Assembly (NCBI GenBank): GCA_016841245.1
Contig: JAENZN010000001.1
Location: 62,001-126,000 of the forward strand
Source of the DNA: Syntrophomonas sp.
Lineage (GTDB): Bacteria > Bacillota > Syntrophomonadia > Syntrophomonadales > Syntrophomonadaceae
DNA: 64,000 bases
Direction: 5' to 3'
Position numbers and translations under genes: made by a program. Below the pieces are notes generated by a model. That model made no database searches, was not told where the DNA came from, and saw nothing but the letters and a program-made list of their open reading frames with translations. This document shows, piece by piece, positions 54,563 to 63,705 of this stretch; position 1 is the stretch's first letter, and each line of letters opens with the position of its first letter.

Positions 54563-55070
54563 TATTCCAAAAATGCTCCCTATCTTCACTAGGAGAATTC
54601 TACCTCTCCTTGGTAGTTTATGGGAGCAATGCAATAAATATTTCACTTTCCAGAAGGTCTTTACCTGTTCAACTAATCCCTCCGCCATTGATGCCTTAGG
54701 ATAGACAAGCTATGTTACGGAGGAATTTTTGCACCTTGACTGTCTCAACGTGCTTTACCACATAGATTATAAAAGATAACACATATTTTCGGTTAACCAC
54801 TACATCATATAGTTTACCCCTGTAATATTAGTCTATCTTTCATCCGCACCTTTTTGTAAAGACTGACGCAACATTCTGGCTGTATCAAGAAAAGAAAACC
54901 TGTTATATTTAAGCTCAATAAATTCGTGGAACTCTCCAGTCCTGTAATTATCTACTTATCAGTAAAGCCGACTTCCTGTCAAGGTTTCGTCATAGCCGTT
55001 AATTACAAGCACTCCGTCCGACCCCATGACTGATGTAATGTATAGTTTTTCATCAAGAATATAGTTTTTG
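54563..55070. other. Intergenic region downstream of the toroid-like gene
   Basis: About 500 bp without a convincing gene. On the minus strand, past the stop at 55071, another frame runs to 54959 and has a protein-like composition (ITSVMGSDGVLVING), which could be a frameshifted end of the upstream gene or a shadow. Confidence 0.35.
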
Positions 55071-56789
55071 TCACGCCCTAGTAAACGGCTTATTAAGCAT
55101 CTTATGATAATAATTGCAGTACCCCGAAATATTATGTTCGATATCATCAATTCTGGAACGGAAAGAATGATGCCGAATATAAAAGGCCCACAGAATATTA
55201 ATCGGCACCTTATAATACATGGCCACTTCCGGGAAATACAATCCATTCAATTGGTGTTCCACACGATGCTCAATAGCTCTCAGAAGTTTGTCCTCATCAA
55301 AAGATTGAAGTAATTCAGGAAACAGGTTCTCTTTTTTCATTTTTTCAGTCAAACCATATGTAGCCATTAGCAATTCGAGTAGGGTTGGATAGGTAGTCTC
55401 CCGGGTAAGGCAAAAATCCAAAATACCACTGGCATTCTTTAGGTTAAACTCAATATATTTTCTTTCTGGTTTATATTTTACCAACTCATAGGAACAATAG
55501 CTTAGCCAATGGTCTTTGTATTTCCAGTATTTATTCTGGATAAAATGCTTAAAGGCTTGCTCAACGATATTCAGCCATTTATCATTCTTATCAAGAGCAT
55601 ACAATCTCATTAAAGCAAAAGCTGCTTCTCCATCATAATAAATAGTTCGATATTCTTCTTTTAAGGATAAATCAGGAAAATTTAAAATATGGACAAAGGA
55701 TCCGTTATGTTTATTATGGAAAAAGTCAATCCCTTCAGCCAGTTCATGCATCAACTGCATATATTGTTGATCATTAAATACCACAGTATATTTTGATAAT
55801 GCTAGTATAGCGTGAGCATTTGCACCCAATTTGAGTTCATTGTCTCTAGTCCTTTCAACCACCACAGCTCTGGTAACTCCATCAGCACCTTCGAGGCGTT
55901 CAATACCTTCATTTATCAGGTAATTCAAGGATGATCTAATGGCCTCTCCCAACTCAGCATCCTGAGTTATCTCATATGCTTCAATCATTGAGTAAGTTGT
56001 ACTCCCGTGTCGCAGTATATTATAACCTGGGACTTCTTTGTTAAAGCAAGGAAAATATCCATATCGGAATTTACCTGAATCATCAAGCTGCTTTGATAAA
56101 TAATTTGAGGATTTTTTTATTATAGCTACAATTAATTCTTGATCAATATTTTCAATATAACGACGTCCATTGTTAAGCCATTCATTATTCAATTTATGAC
56201 ACGTAATACCATCATGAAAAAAGCCAATCGTTTTGAATGTATAAACATTTTCTATTGAATTCTCGTCAACCATATAGCTCATTCCAAGATTATTTTTTAT
56301 GTAGAAGTTTAAATTTTTCCATACAATATGCTTTATAGCAGAGCCCTTTTTTCCATCAATAAATACGTTTGAATTTACTTCCTGTTCTAAAAATGCTGAA
56401 TTAAACATTTTATCAAAAGAAATACCTTCTCTGAAATAATTAGTTTTTATATGAGAGATGTAATCAATAAAAGCATCATACGTGTATTCATTGATCTCTT
56501 TAACAATATCAGCTTTAATCCACATAGGATTAAATTCAATGTTTTTAATTTTTTTATTCATTATGTCGATTGCATTCATCCAGCTAGTATCAACCGAATT
56601 GCCAATTCCTTTACAAACATGGGCACGCGATATTCCATCACTAACCGAAATAAAAACAACATACTTGGGTTTATTATCGAAAAATGACTTCATATTATCA
56701 ATTATCAGTTTTTCCTGTAAAAGGATCTGTTCTTTTAATTCATTGAGTCTCACCTTTAAGTCATTTATTTCCATACCAGATATCTCCAT
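55071..56789 (-). CDS. Large orphan protein, alpha/alpha-toroid-like C-terminal part
   Basis: 572 residues, AT-rich, with codon use unlike its neighbours. N-terminal coiled coil (LKVRLNELKEQILLQEKLI). A middle part of unknown fold follows. From about residue 235 there are repeated helix pairs with motifs such as LRHGSTTYSMIEAYE and YYDGEAAFALMRLYAL, as in (alpha/alpha) barrel enzymes (glycoside hydrolase or glucuronyl-epimerase like). No catalytic residues can be named. No ribosome site stronger than AAAGGAG near 56803 was seen. Likely horizontally acquired; function unknown. Confidence 0.7.
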   Translation of the reverse strand: MEISGMEINDLKVRLNELKEQILLQEKLIIDNMKSFFDNKPKYVVFISVSDGISRAHVCKGIGNSVDTSWMNAIDIMNKKIKNIEFNPMWIKADIVKEINEYTYDAFIDYISHIKTNYFREGISFDKMFNSAFLEQEVNSNVFIDGKKGSAIKHIVWKNLNFYIKNNLGMSYMVDENSIENVYTFKTIGFFHDGITCHKLNNEWLNNGRRYIENIDQELIVAIIKKSSNYLSKQLDDSGKFRYGYFPCFNKEVPGYNILRHGSTTYSMIEAYEITQDAELGEAIRSSLNYLINEGIERLEGADGVTRAVVVERTRDNELKLGANAHAILALSKYTVVFNDQQYMQLMHELAEGIDFFHNKHNGSFVHILNFPDLSLKEEYRTIYYDGEAAFALMRLYALDKNDKWLNIVEQAFKHFIQNKYWKYKDHWLSYCSYELVKYKPERKYIEFNLKNASGILDFCLTRETTYPTLLELLMATYGLTEKMKKENLFPELLQSFDEDKLLRAIEHRVEHQLNGLYFPEVAMYYKVPINILWAFYIRHHSFRSRIDDIEHNISGYCNYYHKMLNKPFTRA

Positions 56790-57139
56790 GTATTTACTCC
56801 TTTGTTATAATTGCAAAGGAAATAATTAGCTAGATTATATATATATTGATATTAAGAGCTTGAATGATTTGTGAGAATCTTCAAGCTCTGTTCTTGAGAA
56901 TTATGCCTAAACCTATATTGTTTATTTTCATAATGAAAGTGCCAACTAGAATAGCCAAAATTGAAAATTGATACAAATAGACTAGTTATAAGCCTGCAGG
57001 GATATTAATAATTTGCTCATTATATTCGATGATATTATAACAAAGTCTTGTATTTTTGCACAGTTGAGGGAAAATTTAAGACTGGGAACTTGGGATAAAT
57101 TACTCTCACCCATTAGACTGCGCCCATACCTGTGCACAC
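56790..57139. other. AT-rich intergenic region
   Basis: Holds the promoter of the orphan gene on the minus strand. A 62-codon minus-strand frame (56982-57170) overlaps a terminator and is not credible. Confidence 0.4.
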
Positions 57140-57206
57140 AAAAAAATACCGCGTTTCTGGATTGAAACACGGCTGCTATGAAGGTGGACCGCGCCAGTGA
57201 GCGCGG
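57140..57206 (-). terminator. Terminator region of the EF-G paralogue gene
   Basis: On the minus strand a 6-bp stem (CCGCGC/GCGCGG, 57189-57206) is followed by a stronger hairpin with near-complementary 9-bp arms (57149-57157 and 57164-57172) and the run ATTTTTTTGTG. It lies about 75-140 bp past the stop at 57279. Confidence 0.8.
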
Positions 57207-57278
57207 CTTTATTCGTTTACGCTTACTCTATAAAAGGAAAAGCAACAGAGAAATTCTTCCCCTGTCGCATTTTTTGGT

Positions 57279-59321
57279 TTATTTTTCTTTTTCTTCTTTT
57301 TCCTGCCGGGCTTTTTCGATGATCTTGTCGGCATTCTGAGCCGGTACTTCCTCATAATGTGAATATTCCATGGTGAATTTACCCCGACCCTGGGTCATGG
57401 ACTTTAAGTCTATAGTATATCTGGCCATTTCCGCCAGGGGCACCTGGGCTTTGATAAGCTGTTTTTTACCAACCGGTTCCATACCCTGAACCCGCCCCCT
57501 TTTGCTGTTCAAGTCGCCAATGATGTCGCCCATGAAGGATTCAGGAATAATGATTTCTACATTCATAATAGGTTCCAATAGAACTGGTTTGGCTCCCTCC
57601 AGGCCCTTCCTGAAGGCCAAGCGGGCTGCCATTTTAAAGGCCATTTCAGAGGAGTCTACCGAATGGTAGGACCCATCAAACAAAGTAGCTTTTAAACTGG
57701 TTACCGGGTAGCCAGCCAGTACTCCTTCATCCAGAGCCTCCATCAGTCCTTTTTCTACCGCTGGGAAATACTGACGTGGTACTGATCCGCCAAAAACTTG
57801 CTCACCAAATTCGAAATCACCTTCAGTCAGCGGTTCAAATCGGATCTTAACATGCCCATATTGTCCATGCCCACCGCTCTGTTTCTTATGTTTACCTTCT
57901 GCTTCCACGGTAGCCTTTATAGTTTCACGATAGGGTATTTTCATATCTTTACTGATAACATCTACCCCAAATTTACTTTTTAATTTTTCTATTATTATAT
58001 CTACATGGGTGTCTCCCATTGATTTTAAGAGGGTCTGCTTGGTCTCAGTATTCTTTTCGATTATTATGGTAGGGTCTTCTTCTTTTATTCTCTGCAGAGC
58101 ACCGCTCAGTTTATCTTCGTCGCCTTTGCTCTTGGGCTCAATAGCCATGTTGAGGGTAGGCTGCGGGAATTCGATAGGATCCATGGATACCGGGTTCGAC
58201 TTCTGGCAAAGGGTATCACCGGTAGCAGTTGTATTCAGTTTGGCTACGGCGGCAATATCCCCGGAGTTAAGTTCGGGAACTGCCGATTGTTCCTTGCCGG
58301 TCATCACCAGCAGCTGTGCAATTCTCTCGTCTTTTTCTTTGCTGGCATTATAATACGAATTATCCGCTTTCATGGTACCAGTAAATACCCGGAACATATT
58401 AAGACGGCCTATATATGGGTCTGCAATAGTTTTGAAGACCTGTATGGCCAGCTTGGACTGATCCATGTCCTGGTATAACAGGTTGTCTTCCGGGGTAGCA
58501 GCACAATCAACTATAAAATCCATGAATGGCTGGATGCCTATATTTTTGACTGCTGAGCCACAGAATACAAAAACTGCTGAGCCAGAAGCGGCAGCTTTCT
58601 TTATCCCAGTCAGAATTTCTGCGTCAGTTAATTCTTCACCTTCCAAATATTTAGCCAGCAGATCGTCATCTGCTTCTGCTGCAGCTTCAATAAGCTGTTC
58701 TTTATACAGTTCTATGTCATCCATCATATCAGCAGGTATTTCACCCTCGGTCATTTTCCCGCTGCCTTCTTCAAAATTGTAGGCTTTCATTTTGACCAGA
58801 TCCACAACTCCTTTGAAACTGCTTTCTGAACCTATTGGAATCTGGACTGGAACCACCACATCAGAAAAGGTGTCTTTCAACTGATCCAGCACCTTGGAAA
58901 AATCCGCATTTTCCCGATCCATTTTATTCACAAATACCAGTTTGGGCATATCGGGGAAATCTTCCCAGACAACCTCGGTTTGAACTTCTACCCCGGCATT
59001 GGCCGATAGAATCATAACTAGAGTATCTACAACTCTAGCTGCTCCGATAACTTCAAAATAGAAATCCGCAAAACCAGGGGTGTCTAAAACATTTATTTTA
59101 TGGTCCCTGTACTCACAGGGTACCAGAGATGTACTGATAGTAATCTTCTTCTTTACTTCTTCTGGCAAAAAATCGGCTACTGTATTTCCATCATCTACCT
59201 TCCCCAATCTCGTAGTAGCCCCGGTATTAAAGATCATAGCTTCTGCCAGTGAAGTCTTACCTGTTCCTCCGTGACCAACAAGAGCTATGTTGCGAATTTT
59301 ATTCGTAGGGTAAACCTTCAT
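57279..59321 (-). CDS. Elongation factor G paralogue (EF-G-like GTPase)
   Basis: 680 residues with all five EF-G domains. The GTPase G1 loop is GHGGTGKTS rather than the canonical GHVDHGKTT, G3 is DTPGFADF and G4 is NKMD. The switch region (LPEEVKKKITISTS) departs from the canonical ERGITI. This marks the EF-G-like subfamily found next to a normal fusA, often seen in anaerobic Firmicutes, whose job may be in ribosome recycling or translation under stress. GAGGAGGTCG precedes the ATG at 59321. It is not in a str operon. Confidence 0.9.
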   Translation of the reverse strand: MKVYPTNKIRNIALVGHGGTGKTSLAEAMIFNTGATTRLGKVDDGNTVADFLPEEVKKKITISTSLVPCEYRDHKINVLDTPGFADFYFEVIGAARVVDTLVMILSANAGVEVQTEVVWEDFPDMPKLVFVNKMDRENADFSKVLDQLKDTFSDVVVPVQIPIGSESSFKGVVDLVKMKAYNFEEGSGKMTEGEIPADMMDDIELYKEQLIEAAAEADDDLLAKYLEGEELTDAEILTGIKKAAASGSAVFVFCGSAVKNIGIQPFMDFIVDCAATPEDNLLYQDMDQSKLAIQVFKTIADPYIGRLNMFRVFTGTMKADNSYYNASKEKDERIAQLLVMTGKEQSAVPELNSGDIAAVAKLNTTATGDTLCQKSNPVSMDPIEFPQPTLNMAIEPKSKGDEDKLSGALQRIKEEDPTIIIEKNTETKQTLLKSMGDTHVDIIIEKLKSKFGVDVISKDMKIPYRETIKATVEAEGKHKKQSGGHGQYGHVKIRFEPLTEGDFEFGEQVFGGSVPRQYFPAVEKGLMEALDEGVLAGYPVTSLKATLFDGSYHSVDSSEMAFKMAARLAFRKGLEGAKPVLLEPIMNVEIIIPESFMGDIIGDLNSKRGRVQGMEPVGKKQLIKAQVPLAEMARYTIDLKSMTQGRGKFTMEYSHYEEVPAQNADKIIEKARQEKEEKEK

Positions 59322-59401
59322 CAAACGACCTCCTCACAATATACTGTAACTGTAAAAATGGTACTATATATTTATCCAAGTAGCAAAATTTTTTTACATT
59401 A

Positions 59402-59665
59402 TTATCTGTTCCGGTTATTCATAACAAAAAATATCCAGTATAAAAGCAGAGCTGCTATTAGAAACAGTATTAGCTGGTATATCATAACTCCTTTAAAGGC
59501 ATCTACTATCAGGGTGAAGACTATCCCCAAAGCCAGGGGAAATATTATAACCTTGGTCCAGGGACGGTCGGGATAATTTGGATCAGCTTTCCTATTCTGT
59601 AGATAAGACCAGTTAGTTATAAAAAAGAATATTGCTGTATTTAATATCAGGCTTATTGCAATCAT
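59402..59665 (-). CDS. Small membrane protein coupled to surE
   Basis: 87 residues with three hydrophobic segments and a short polar loop (RKADPNYPDRPWTK). Its ATG overlaps the surE stop (ATGA), so translation is probably coupled. No family recognised. Confidence 0.75.
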   Translation of the reverse strand: MIAISLILNTAIFFFITNWSYLQNRKADPNYPDRPWTKVIIFPLALGIVFTLIVDAFKGVMIYQLILFLIAALLLYWIFFVMNNRNR

Positions 59666-60456
59666 GCCTTGTCCCCATCAAAAAAATCTAAATAACGGCG
59701 GAAGACATGCTTATACTCTTCGATCAATACATAATCGGTAAGATCCAAATGTATGGGAGTAATACTGATGTAATTTTCCTCTACCGCCAGAACATCACTA
59801 TCTTGTTCCTGTTCTTCTTTTCTTACGCCACCTCCCAGCCAGTAATAAGTATTACCATGGGGATCCTGGCGTTCTTCAAAAAGATTATCATAATTCCTTA
59901 CTCCCAGCCTGGTTATACGAATACCTTTAATCTCTTTAGGAGGAAGGGGAGGAATATTGATATTGACCACTGTCCTCTGATCTATACCATGTCTCATGAC
60001 AGTTTTGATAAAGTTGCGGGTAAAGCGCGCCGAGAAATTAAAATCCATGTTGTCCTGATATGAGTTTAAAGATACTGCGATGGAAGGCACTCCCATAATT
60101 ACGCCCTCGGCAGCAGCAGAAACCGTACCCGAATAGAGTACGTCCGTACCCAAATTGGGTCCATGGTTTATCCCGGAGACTACCAGGTCCATTTTTTCCG
60201 GCAGTAGCTTCCCCACCGCCAATTTCACACAATCTACCGGGGTCCCTCTAACAATCCAGGCAGCTTTAACCCCATCTATTTCTATCTTCTGGGTTATGAT
60301 AGGTTCAAAAACCGTTATAGAATGACCCGTACCGCTTCTTTCCCGATCAGGGGCTACTACATATAAATCGCCCATGGTGCTGAGTTCTTTTATCAGAGCT
60401 CTTATCCCTCCGGCATTAATTCCATCATCATTGGCTAATAAAATTTTCACTCCCAT
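59662..60456 (-). CDS. surE: 5'/3'-nucleotidase SurE
   Basis: 264 residues. The metal-site NDDG (ILLANDDGINAGG) at the N-terminus, VAPDRERSGTGHSIT, and SGINHGPNLGTDVLYSGTVSAA are the family signatures. It hydrolyses nucleoside monophosphates with a divalent metal. GGGAG precedes the ATG. It overlaps the small membrane-protein gene by 4 bp. Confidence 0.96.
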   Translation of the reverse strand: MGVKILLANDDGINAGGIRALIKELSTMGDLYVVAPDRERSGTGHSITVFEPIITQKIEIDGVKAAWIVRGTPVDCVKLAVGKLLPEKMDLVVSGINHGPNLGTDVLYSGTVSAAAEGVIMGVPSIAVSLNSYQDNMDFNFSARFTRNFIKTVMRHGIDQRTVVNINIPPLPPKEIKGIRITRLGVRNYDNLFEERQDPHGNTYYWLGGGVRKEEQEQDSDVLAVEENYISITPIHLDLTDYVLIEEYKHVFRRYLDFFDGDKA

Positions 60457-60573
60457 GCAATCTCCCGTTCGTAGTTTTTACCTGTTTGAAAGGCCGCAGT
60501 GCTTTTACGTCTTCCTGTAAAGATACCTCTACCTGTATTGTAATAAGCTGGTAAATATCAGTGAAGGAATTGC

Positions 60574-61119
60574 CTATTCATATGCAACACTGCGCTCCAT
60601 AAGCGTTATATGGTTTATAGGCCAGTAGATGAGAAACGCTTTACCTTTAAGATGATCCTCGGTTAACCAGGCATTCCACCTGTGGCTGTCAAAGCTGGCA
60701 TTCCGGTTATCCCCCATTACGAACAGGGCTCCTTCTGGAACCGTAACCGGGTCATATTCGTAATTCAACGGTTCATATATATACGGTTCAGAAAGAGCTT
60801 TTCCATTCACGTATACCCGAGCGTTTTTAACTTCCACAGTGTCACCGGGCAGGCCAATTACCCTCTTTATATAATCTTCTTTACTATTCAGTATATCCGG
60901 GGGATCAAAAACTACTACATCACCTCGTTCAGGTTCCTTGAAAAAATATATAAACTTATTAACCATAACCCGATCCTGAAGTTGAATGGTGGGTAACATA
61001 GACCCGGTAGGTATGATTCTCCCTTCAACTACATAAGTTCTTAATATCATAGCCAGAACAAAAGCTATGACTATAATACTTATAACTTCCTTAAAAAAGC
61101 TTTTTATTTCTTCACTCAT
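60574..61119 (-). CDS. lepB: Signal peptidase I (Ser-Lys type)
   Basis: 181 residues: one N-terminal membrane helix (VISIIVIAFVLAMILR), catalytic Ser in PTGSMLPTI (near 38), catalytic Lys in DYIKRVIGLPGD (near 84) and box GDNRNASFDSHRW. It removes Sec signal peptides outside the membrane and would process the LPKTG proteins, while the SipW-type enzyme serves the fibre proteins. AGGAG precedes the ATG. It starts 12 bp after the YpmA-like gene. Confidence 0.95.
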   Translation of the reverse strand: MSEEIKSFFKEVISIIVIAFVLAMILRTYVVEGRIIPTGSMLPTIQLQDRVMVNKFIYFFKEPERGDVVVFDPPDILNSKEDYIKRVIGLPGDTVEVKNARVYVNGKALSEPYIYEPLNYEYDPVTVPEGALFVMGDNRNASFDSHRWNAWLTEDHLKGKAFLIYWPINHITLMERSVAYE

Positions 61120-61131
61120 ACATCGCTACTC

Positions 61132-61329
61132 CTAAAACTCGTAAATATTAATAATCATTTCGTTAGATTCTTTGTTTTTCTTAAGCCCGAAGGTCACCTT
61201 TTTCTCTTTGAGGCTGCGATTCAAAAAGTCGATTACATAGACCAGATCGGGATTAACAGCAAAACTCTTGGTGGCTATTAGATCAAGCTTACCCGCTTTA
61301 CCTTCTTCAGTATCAGTATCATTATCCAT
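61132..61329 (-). CDS. YpmA-like small protein (DUF4264 type)
   Basis: 65 residues. The core VIDFLNRSLKEKKVTFGL and the final IINIYEF recall Bacillus YpmA (VDALNRTLK.. MFGL .. FTIY). Function unknown. GGAAGGAG precedes the ATG. It forms a short unit with lepB. The family link is from memory. Confidence 0.6.
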   Translation of the reverse strand: MDNDTDTEEGKAGKLDLIATKSFAVNPDLVYVIDFLNRSLKEKKVTFGLKKNKESNEMIINIYEF

Positions 61330-61994
61330 AAATTGTTCTACTTCTCCTTCCCCTGTATTATTTTAATTTATGAACCTTTTGTTTACAAGTCGATTAATTA
61401 ATGCCATTGATAGATATGTACCGAGATTCAAGATGAATGCCGATATACATAACATATACTACATGAAAAACTTTGTTTTTGCACCTGCCTGGCAGGGTAT
61501 TATTGAATATACCTTAAATCAATGTTAAAATAGCTTATACGGCTATTGGTGTGTCAATTTTTAAGTTTTTTTGTCTATTTATTGCTATTCTTTTATTTTA
61601 CCCTTTTATTGTCACAGACTCTTACTGCTGAGCTGTATACTACATGTCAAAAACTCTATTGCTAATTTCGTTTTATATAAATAATTGCTTTTCCAGGCAG
61701 GCTTTTACTGCTTACCTCTCTATACTTGATGCTGGATTATTGAGAATTTGTTTCCGCTGTGTCGTGTATATGTTATTAAAATGAAGCGTATCTTTTTCTA
61801 GTAACATGACAGCAATTTCGGGAACAAACATCTAGATGCATAACTTTTATTTATTATTGGAGGTGATAAGAAACATTTATCGAAGTTTTTGGGGCCAGGG
61901 TTGGTCAGCATCACTGGTCAATTGGCATTCATATGGTCAATTTTTAAAAATATCGGTGATGTGCAAGATTCATAAATAGAGGGGGAAATGTTTA
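61330..61994. other. 660-bp leader region of the CoA-transferase gene
   Basis: AT-rich, with no sigma54 or riboswitch signature that I can support. Near its end (61859-61975) a frame without a start codon follows GGAGGTGAT and reads KKHLSKFLGPGLVSITG, resembling the start of NRAMP-type metal transporters, then stops. This looks like a gene remnant. Confidence 0.4.
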
Positions 61995-63344
61995 ATGAGT
62001 AATGTGTTAGAACAATACAAGAATAAGCTGATTACCGCTGAAGCAGCTGCCAAGTTAGTTAAGTCAGGCGACTGGGTACAGTACGGGGAATTTGTTCAGC
62101 AGCCGATAGAAATTGATGCTGCACTGGCAGCACGTAAAGATGAACTAAAAGACGTAAAAATTCGTCTGGTCACCATGACCTTTATGCCCCAAGTCTGCCA
62201 GGTGGATCCCAACAGAGAATCATTTTGTATGAACGATTGGCATTTTTCCGGGGTATCCAGGAAGCTCCAGGAAGCAGATCTATGCAATTACATTTCTCTA
62301 ACTTACCATGAAGGACCTCAACATTACAGAAATGGCTATGACCCAGTAGATATTTGCTTCCAACCAGTTACCGCCATGGATAGGAATGGTTTTTTCAATA
62401 TCAGTACATCCAACTCCATCTCCGCACCAGTATGGGATGTTGCCAAAACTAAGGTCGTTTATGTAAATACATCGGCCCCATGGTGCTGTGGTGGAAACCG
62501 TGAAATTATACATATCTCTGATGTAGATTACGTGGTTGAAAGCCAGACTAATCCTCCCCTGGCACAAGTCCCGGGGGCTCCGGCCAGTGATGTCGATAAA
62601 AAAATTGCCGAACTGATAATGTCGGAAATGCACGATGGAGATTGCATTCAGCTTGGTATCGGCGGTATGCCCAACGCTGTGGGAGCTATGATTGCCCAGT
62701 CTGACCTTAAAGACCTGGGGGCGCATACCGAAATGCTGGTGGACTCTTTTGTTGATATGTATGATGCCGGTAAACTTACTGGTAAGAGAAAACAGATCGA
62801 TAAAGGGAAAATGGCCTATACTTTTGCGATGGGCACCAACAAGCTTTACGAATTCCTGGACCATAACCCTTGCTGCGCCAGCTATCCGGTTGATTACACC
62901 AATAACCCGTACGTTATCGGCCAAATTGACAATATGGTCTGCATTAATAATGCTATCGAAGTAGACATTTTCGGCCAGGTAGCATCGGAAGCTTCAGCTG
63001 GTCGCCACATATCTGGAACCGGTGGACAATTTGACTTCATATTCGGTTCGTATAAATCTAAAGGCGGCCGTGGCTATGTGGCATTGACTTCTACCGTGAA
63101 AGGCAAAGATGGCCAGATTCAATCCCGCATCGTACCGGGGCTGCTGCCTGGTACCATCGTTACGGTACCGCGTTCTATGGCCTTTTATATTGTTACTGAA
63201 TATGGAATGTACAATCAGAAAGGTCAGAGCAGCTGGGAACGGGCTGAAGGGCTCATAAATATCGCCCACCCGCAGTTTAGAGATGAACTCATTAAAGAAG
63301 CGGAGAAGTATAAAATTTGGAGAAAGACTAATAAAATACAATAA
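61995..63344 (+). CDS. Acetyl-CoA hydrolase/transferase family CoA transferase (butyryl-CoA:acetate type)
   Basis: 449 residues. Class I CoA-transferase fold in two halves; the acceptor half carries GIGGMPNAVGAMI and NNAIEVDIFGQVASEA, the region where the family's catalytic Glu lies, then GTGGQFDFIFG. Such enzymes exchange CoA between acetyl- or butyryl-CoA and free acids and are central in butyrate metabolism of syntrophic and butyrate-forming Clostridia. GGGGGAAATG precedes the ATG. A sigma54 activator is encoded convergently just downstream. Exact acid substrate not determinable. Confidence 0.9.
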   Translation: MSNVLEQYKNKLITAEAAAKLVKSGDWVQYGEFVQQPIEIDAALAARKDELKDVKIRLVTMTFMPQVCQVDPNRESFCMNDWHFSGVSRKLQEADLCNYISLTYHEGPQHYRNGYDPVDICFQPVTAMDRNGFFNISTSNSISAPVWDVAKTKVVYVNTSAPWCCGGNREIIHISDVDYVVESQTNPPLAQVPGAPASDVDKKIAELIMSEMHDGDCIQLGIGGMPNAVGAMIAQSDLKDLGAHTEMLVDSFVDMYDAGKLTGKRKQIDKGKMAYTFAMGTNKLYEFLDHNPCCASYPVDYTNNPYVIGQIDNMVCINNAIEVDIFGQVASEASAGRHISGTGGQFDFIFGSYKSKGGRGYVALTSTVKGKDGQIQSRIVPGLLPGTIVTVPRSMAFYIVTEYGMYNQKGQSSWERAEGLINIAHPQFRDELIKEAEKYKIWRKTNKIQ

Positions 63345-63361
63345 TTATCTAAAGATTTTCG

Positions 63362-63402
63362 AAAATCAGTAAGATCGCTGCCAGCGGTCTTACTGATTTT
63401 TA
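63362..63402 (+). terminator. Rho-independent terminator of the CoA-transferase gene
   Basis: Long stem AAAATCAGTAAGA-CGCT paired with AGCG-TCTTACTGATTTT around GCC, followed by TTTAT; 18 bp past the stop. Confidence 0.9.
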
Positions 63403-63470
63403 TGCCTCTTAAACGGAACGCGGCCTGGGATGGTTTTCTCTTTAATGTTGATTCCACCGTAAAAACCCGT

Positions 63471-63675
63471 TTGGATGCATAAATATGTAGGAGCCGTCGA
63501 CGGAGCATGGTAGAAACACCCTCCGAGGTGAAGCGACGGAAGGGGGCGGCCCCATGGACGGGGCGAAAGCGACGCTCCGCACGGATGCGGAATTGGAGCG
63601 TCCCCCTGGAGACACAAGACGAGCAGTTGGTGTTCCTCATGCGAAGTCTTGGGGACGGAATATTCATGCATCCAA
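63471..63675. ncRNA. Candidate structured RNA or small mobile element
   Basis: A GC-rich block in AT-rich surroundings, bounded by a 16-bp near-perfect inverted repeat (TTGGATGCATAAATAT at 63471 and its complement at 63660-63675, one mismatch). Inside are nested stems: CCGTCG 63494/CGACGG 63534 enclosing CGGAG 63501/CTCCG 63521; GCCCC 63549/GGGGC 63560; GACGCTCC 63571/GGAGCGTC 63595 enclosing CCGCA/TGCGG; TCCCC 63601/GGGGA 63651 with AAGAC 63617/GTCTT 63646. Open frames across it are low-complexity shadows. Orientation unknown. It resembles no RNA family I can name; a retron-like a1/a2 layout is suggestive, but no reverse transcriptase is in the window. Confidence 0.5.
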
Positions 63676-63705
63676 TCCGGCACATTATACCTTTTGCCAG
63701 TGGGA

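Noticed and set aside
54959-55246. 95-codon minus-strand frame overlapping the end of the orphan gene
   Set aside because: Most of it overlaps the longer gene in another frame and it lacks a ribosome site. Only its last 37 codons look protein-like; kept as a remark, not as a gene.
56982-57170. 62-codon minus-strand frame
   Set aside because: It begins inside the terminator of the EF-G-like gene and has no ribosome site.
61380-61994. Sigma54 (-24/-12) promoter for the CoA-transferase gene
   Set aside because: TGGCAG and TTGGCA occur, but none is followed at the right distance by TTGC/TTGCA.
63471-63675. Group II intron domain V or retron assignment for the structured element
   Set aside because: GGAGCCGTCG recalls the start of domain V but the AGC/GAAA/GUUC features are not in place, and no reverse transcriptase gene is in the window.
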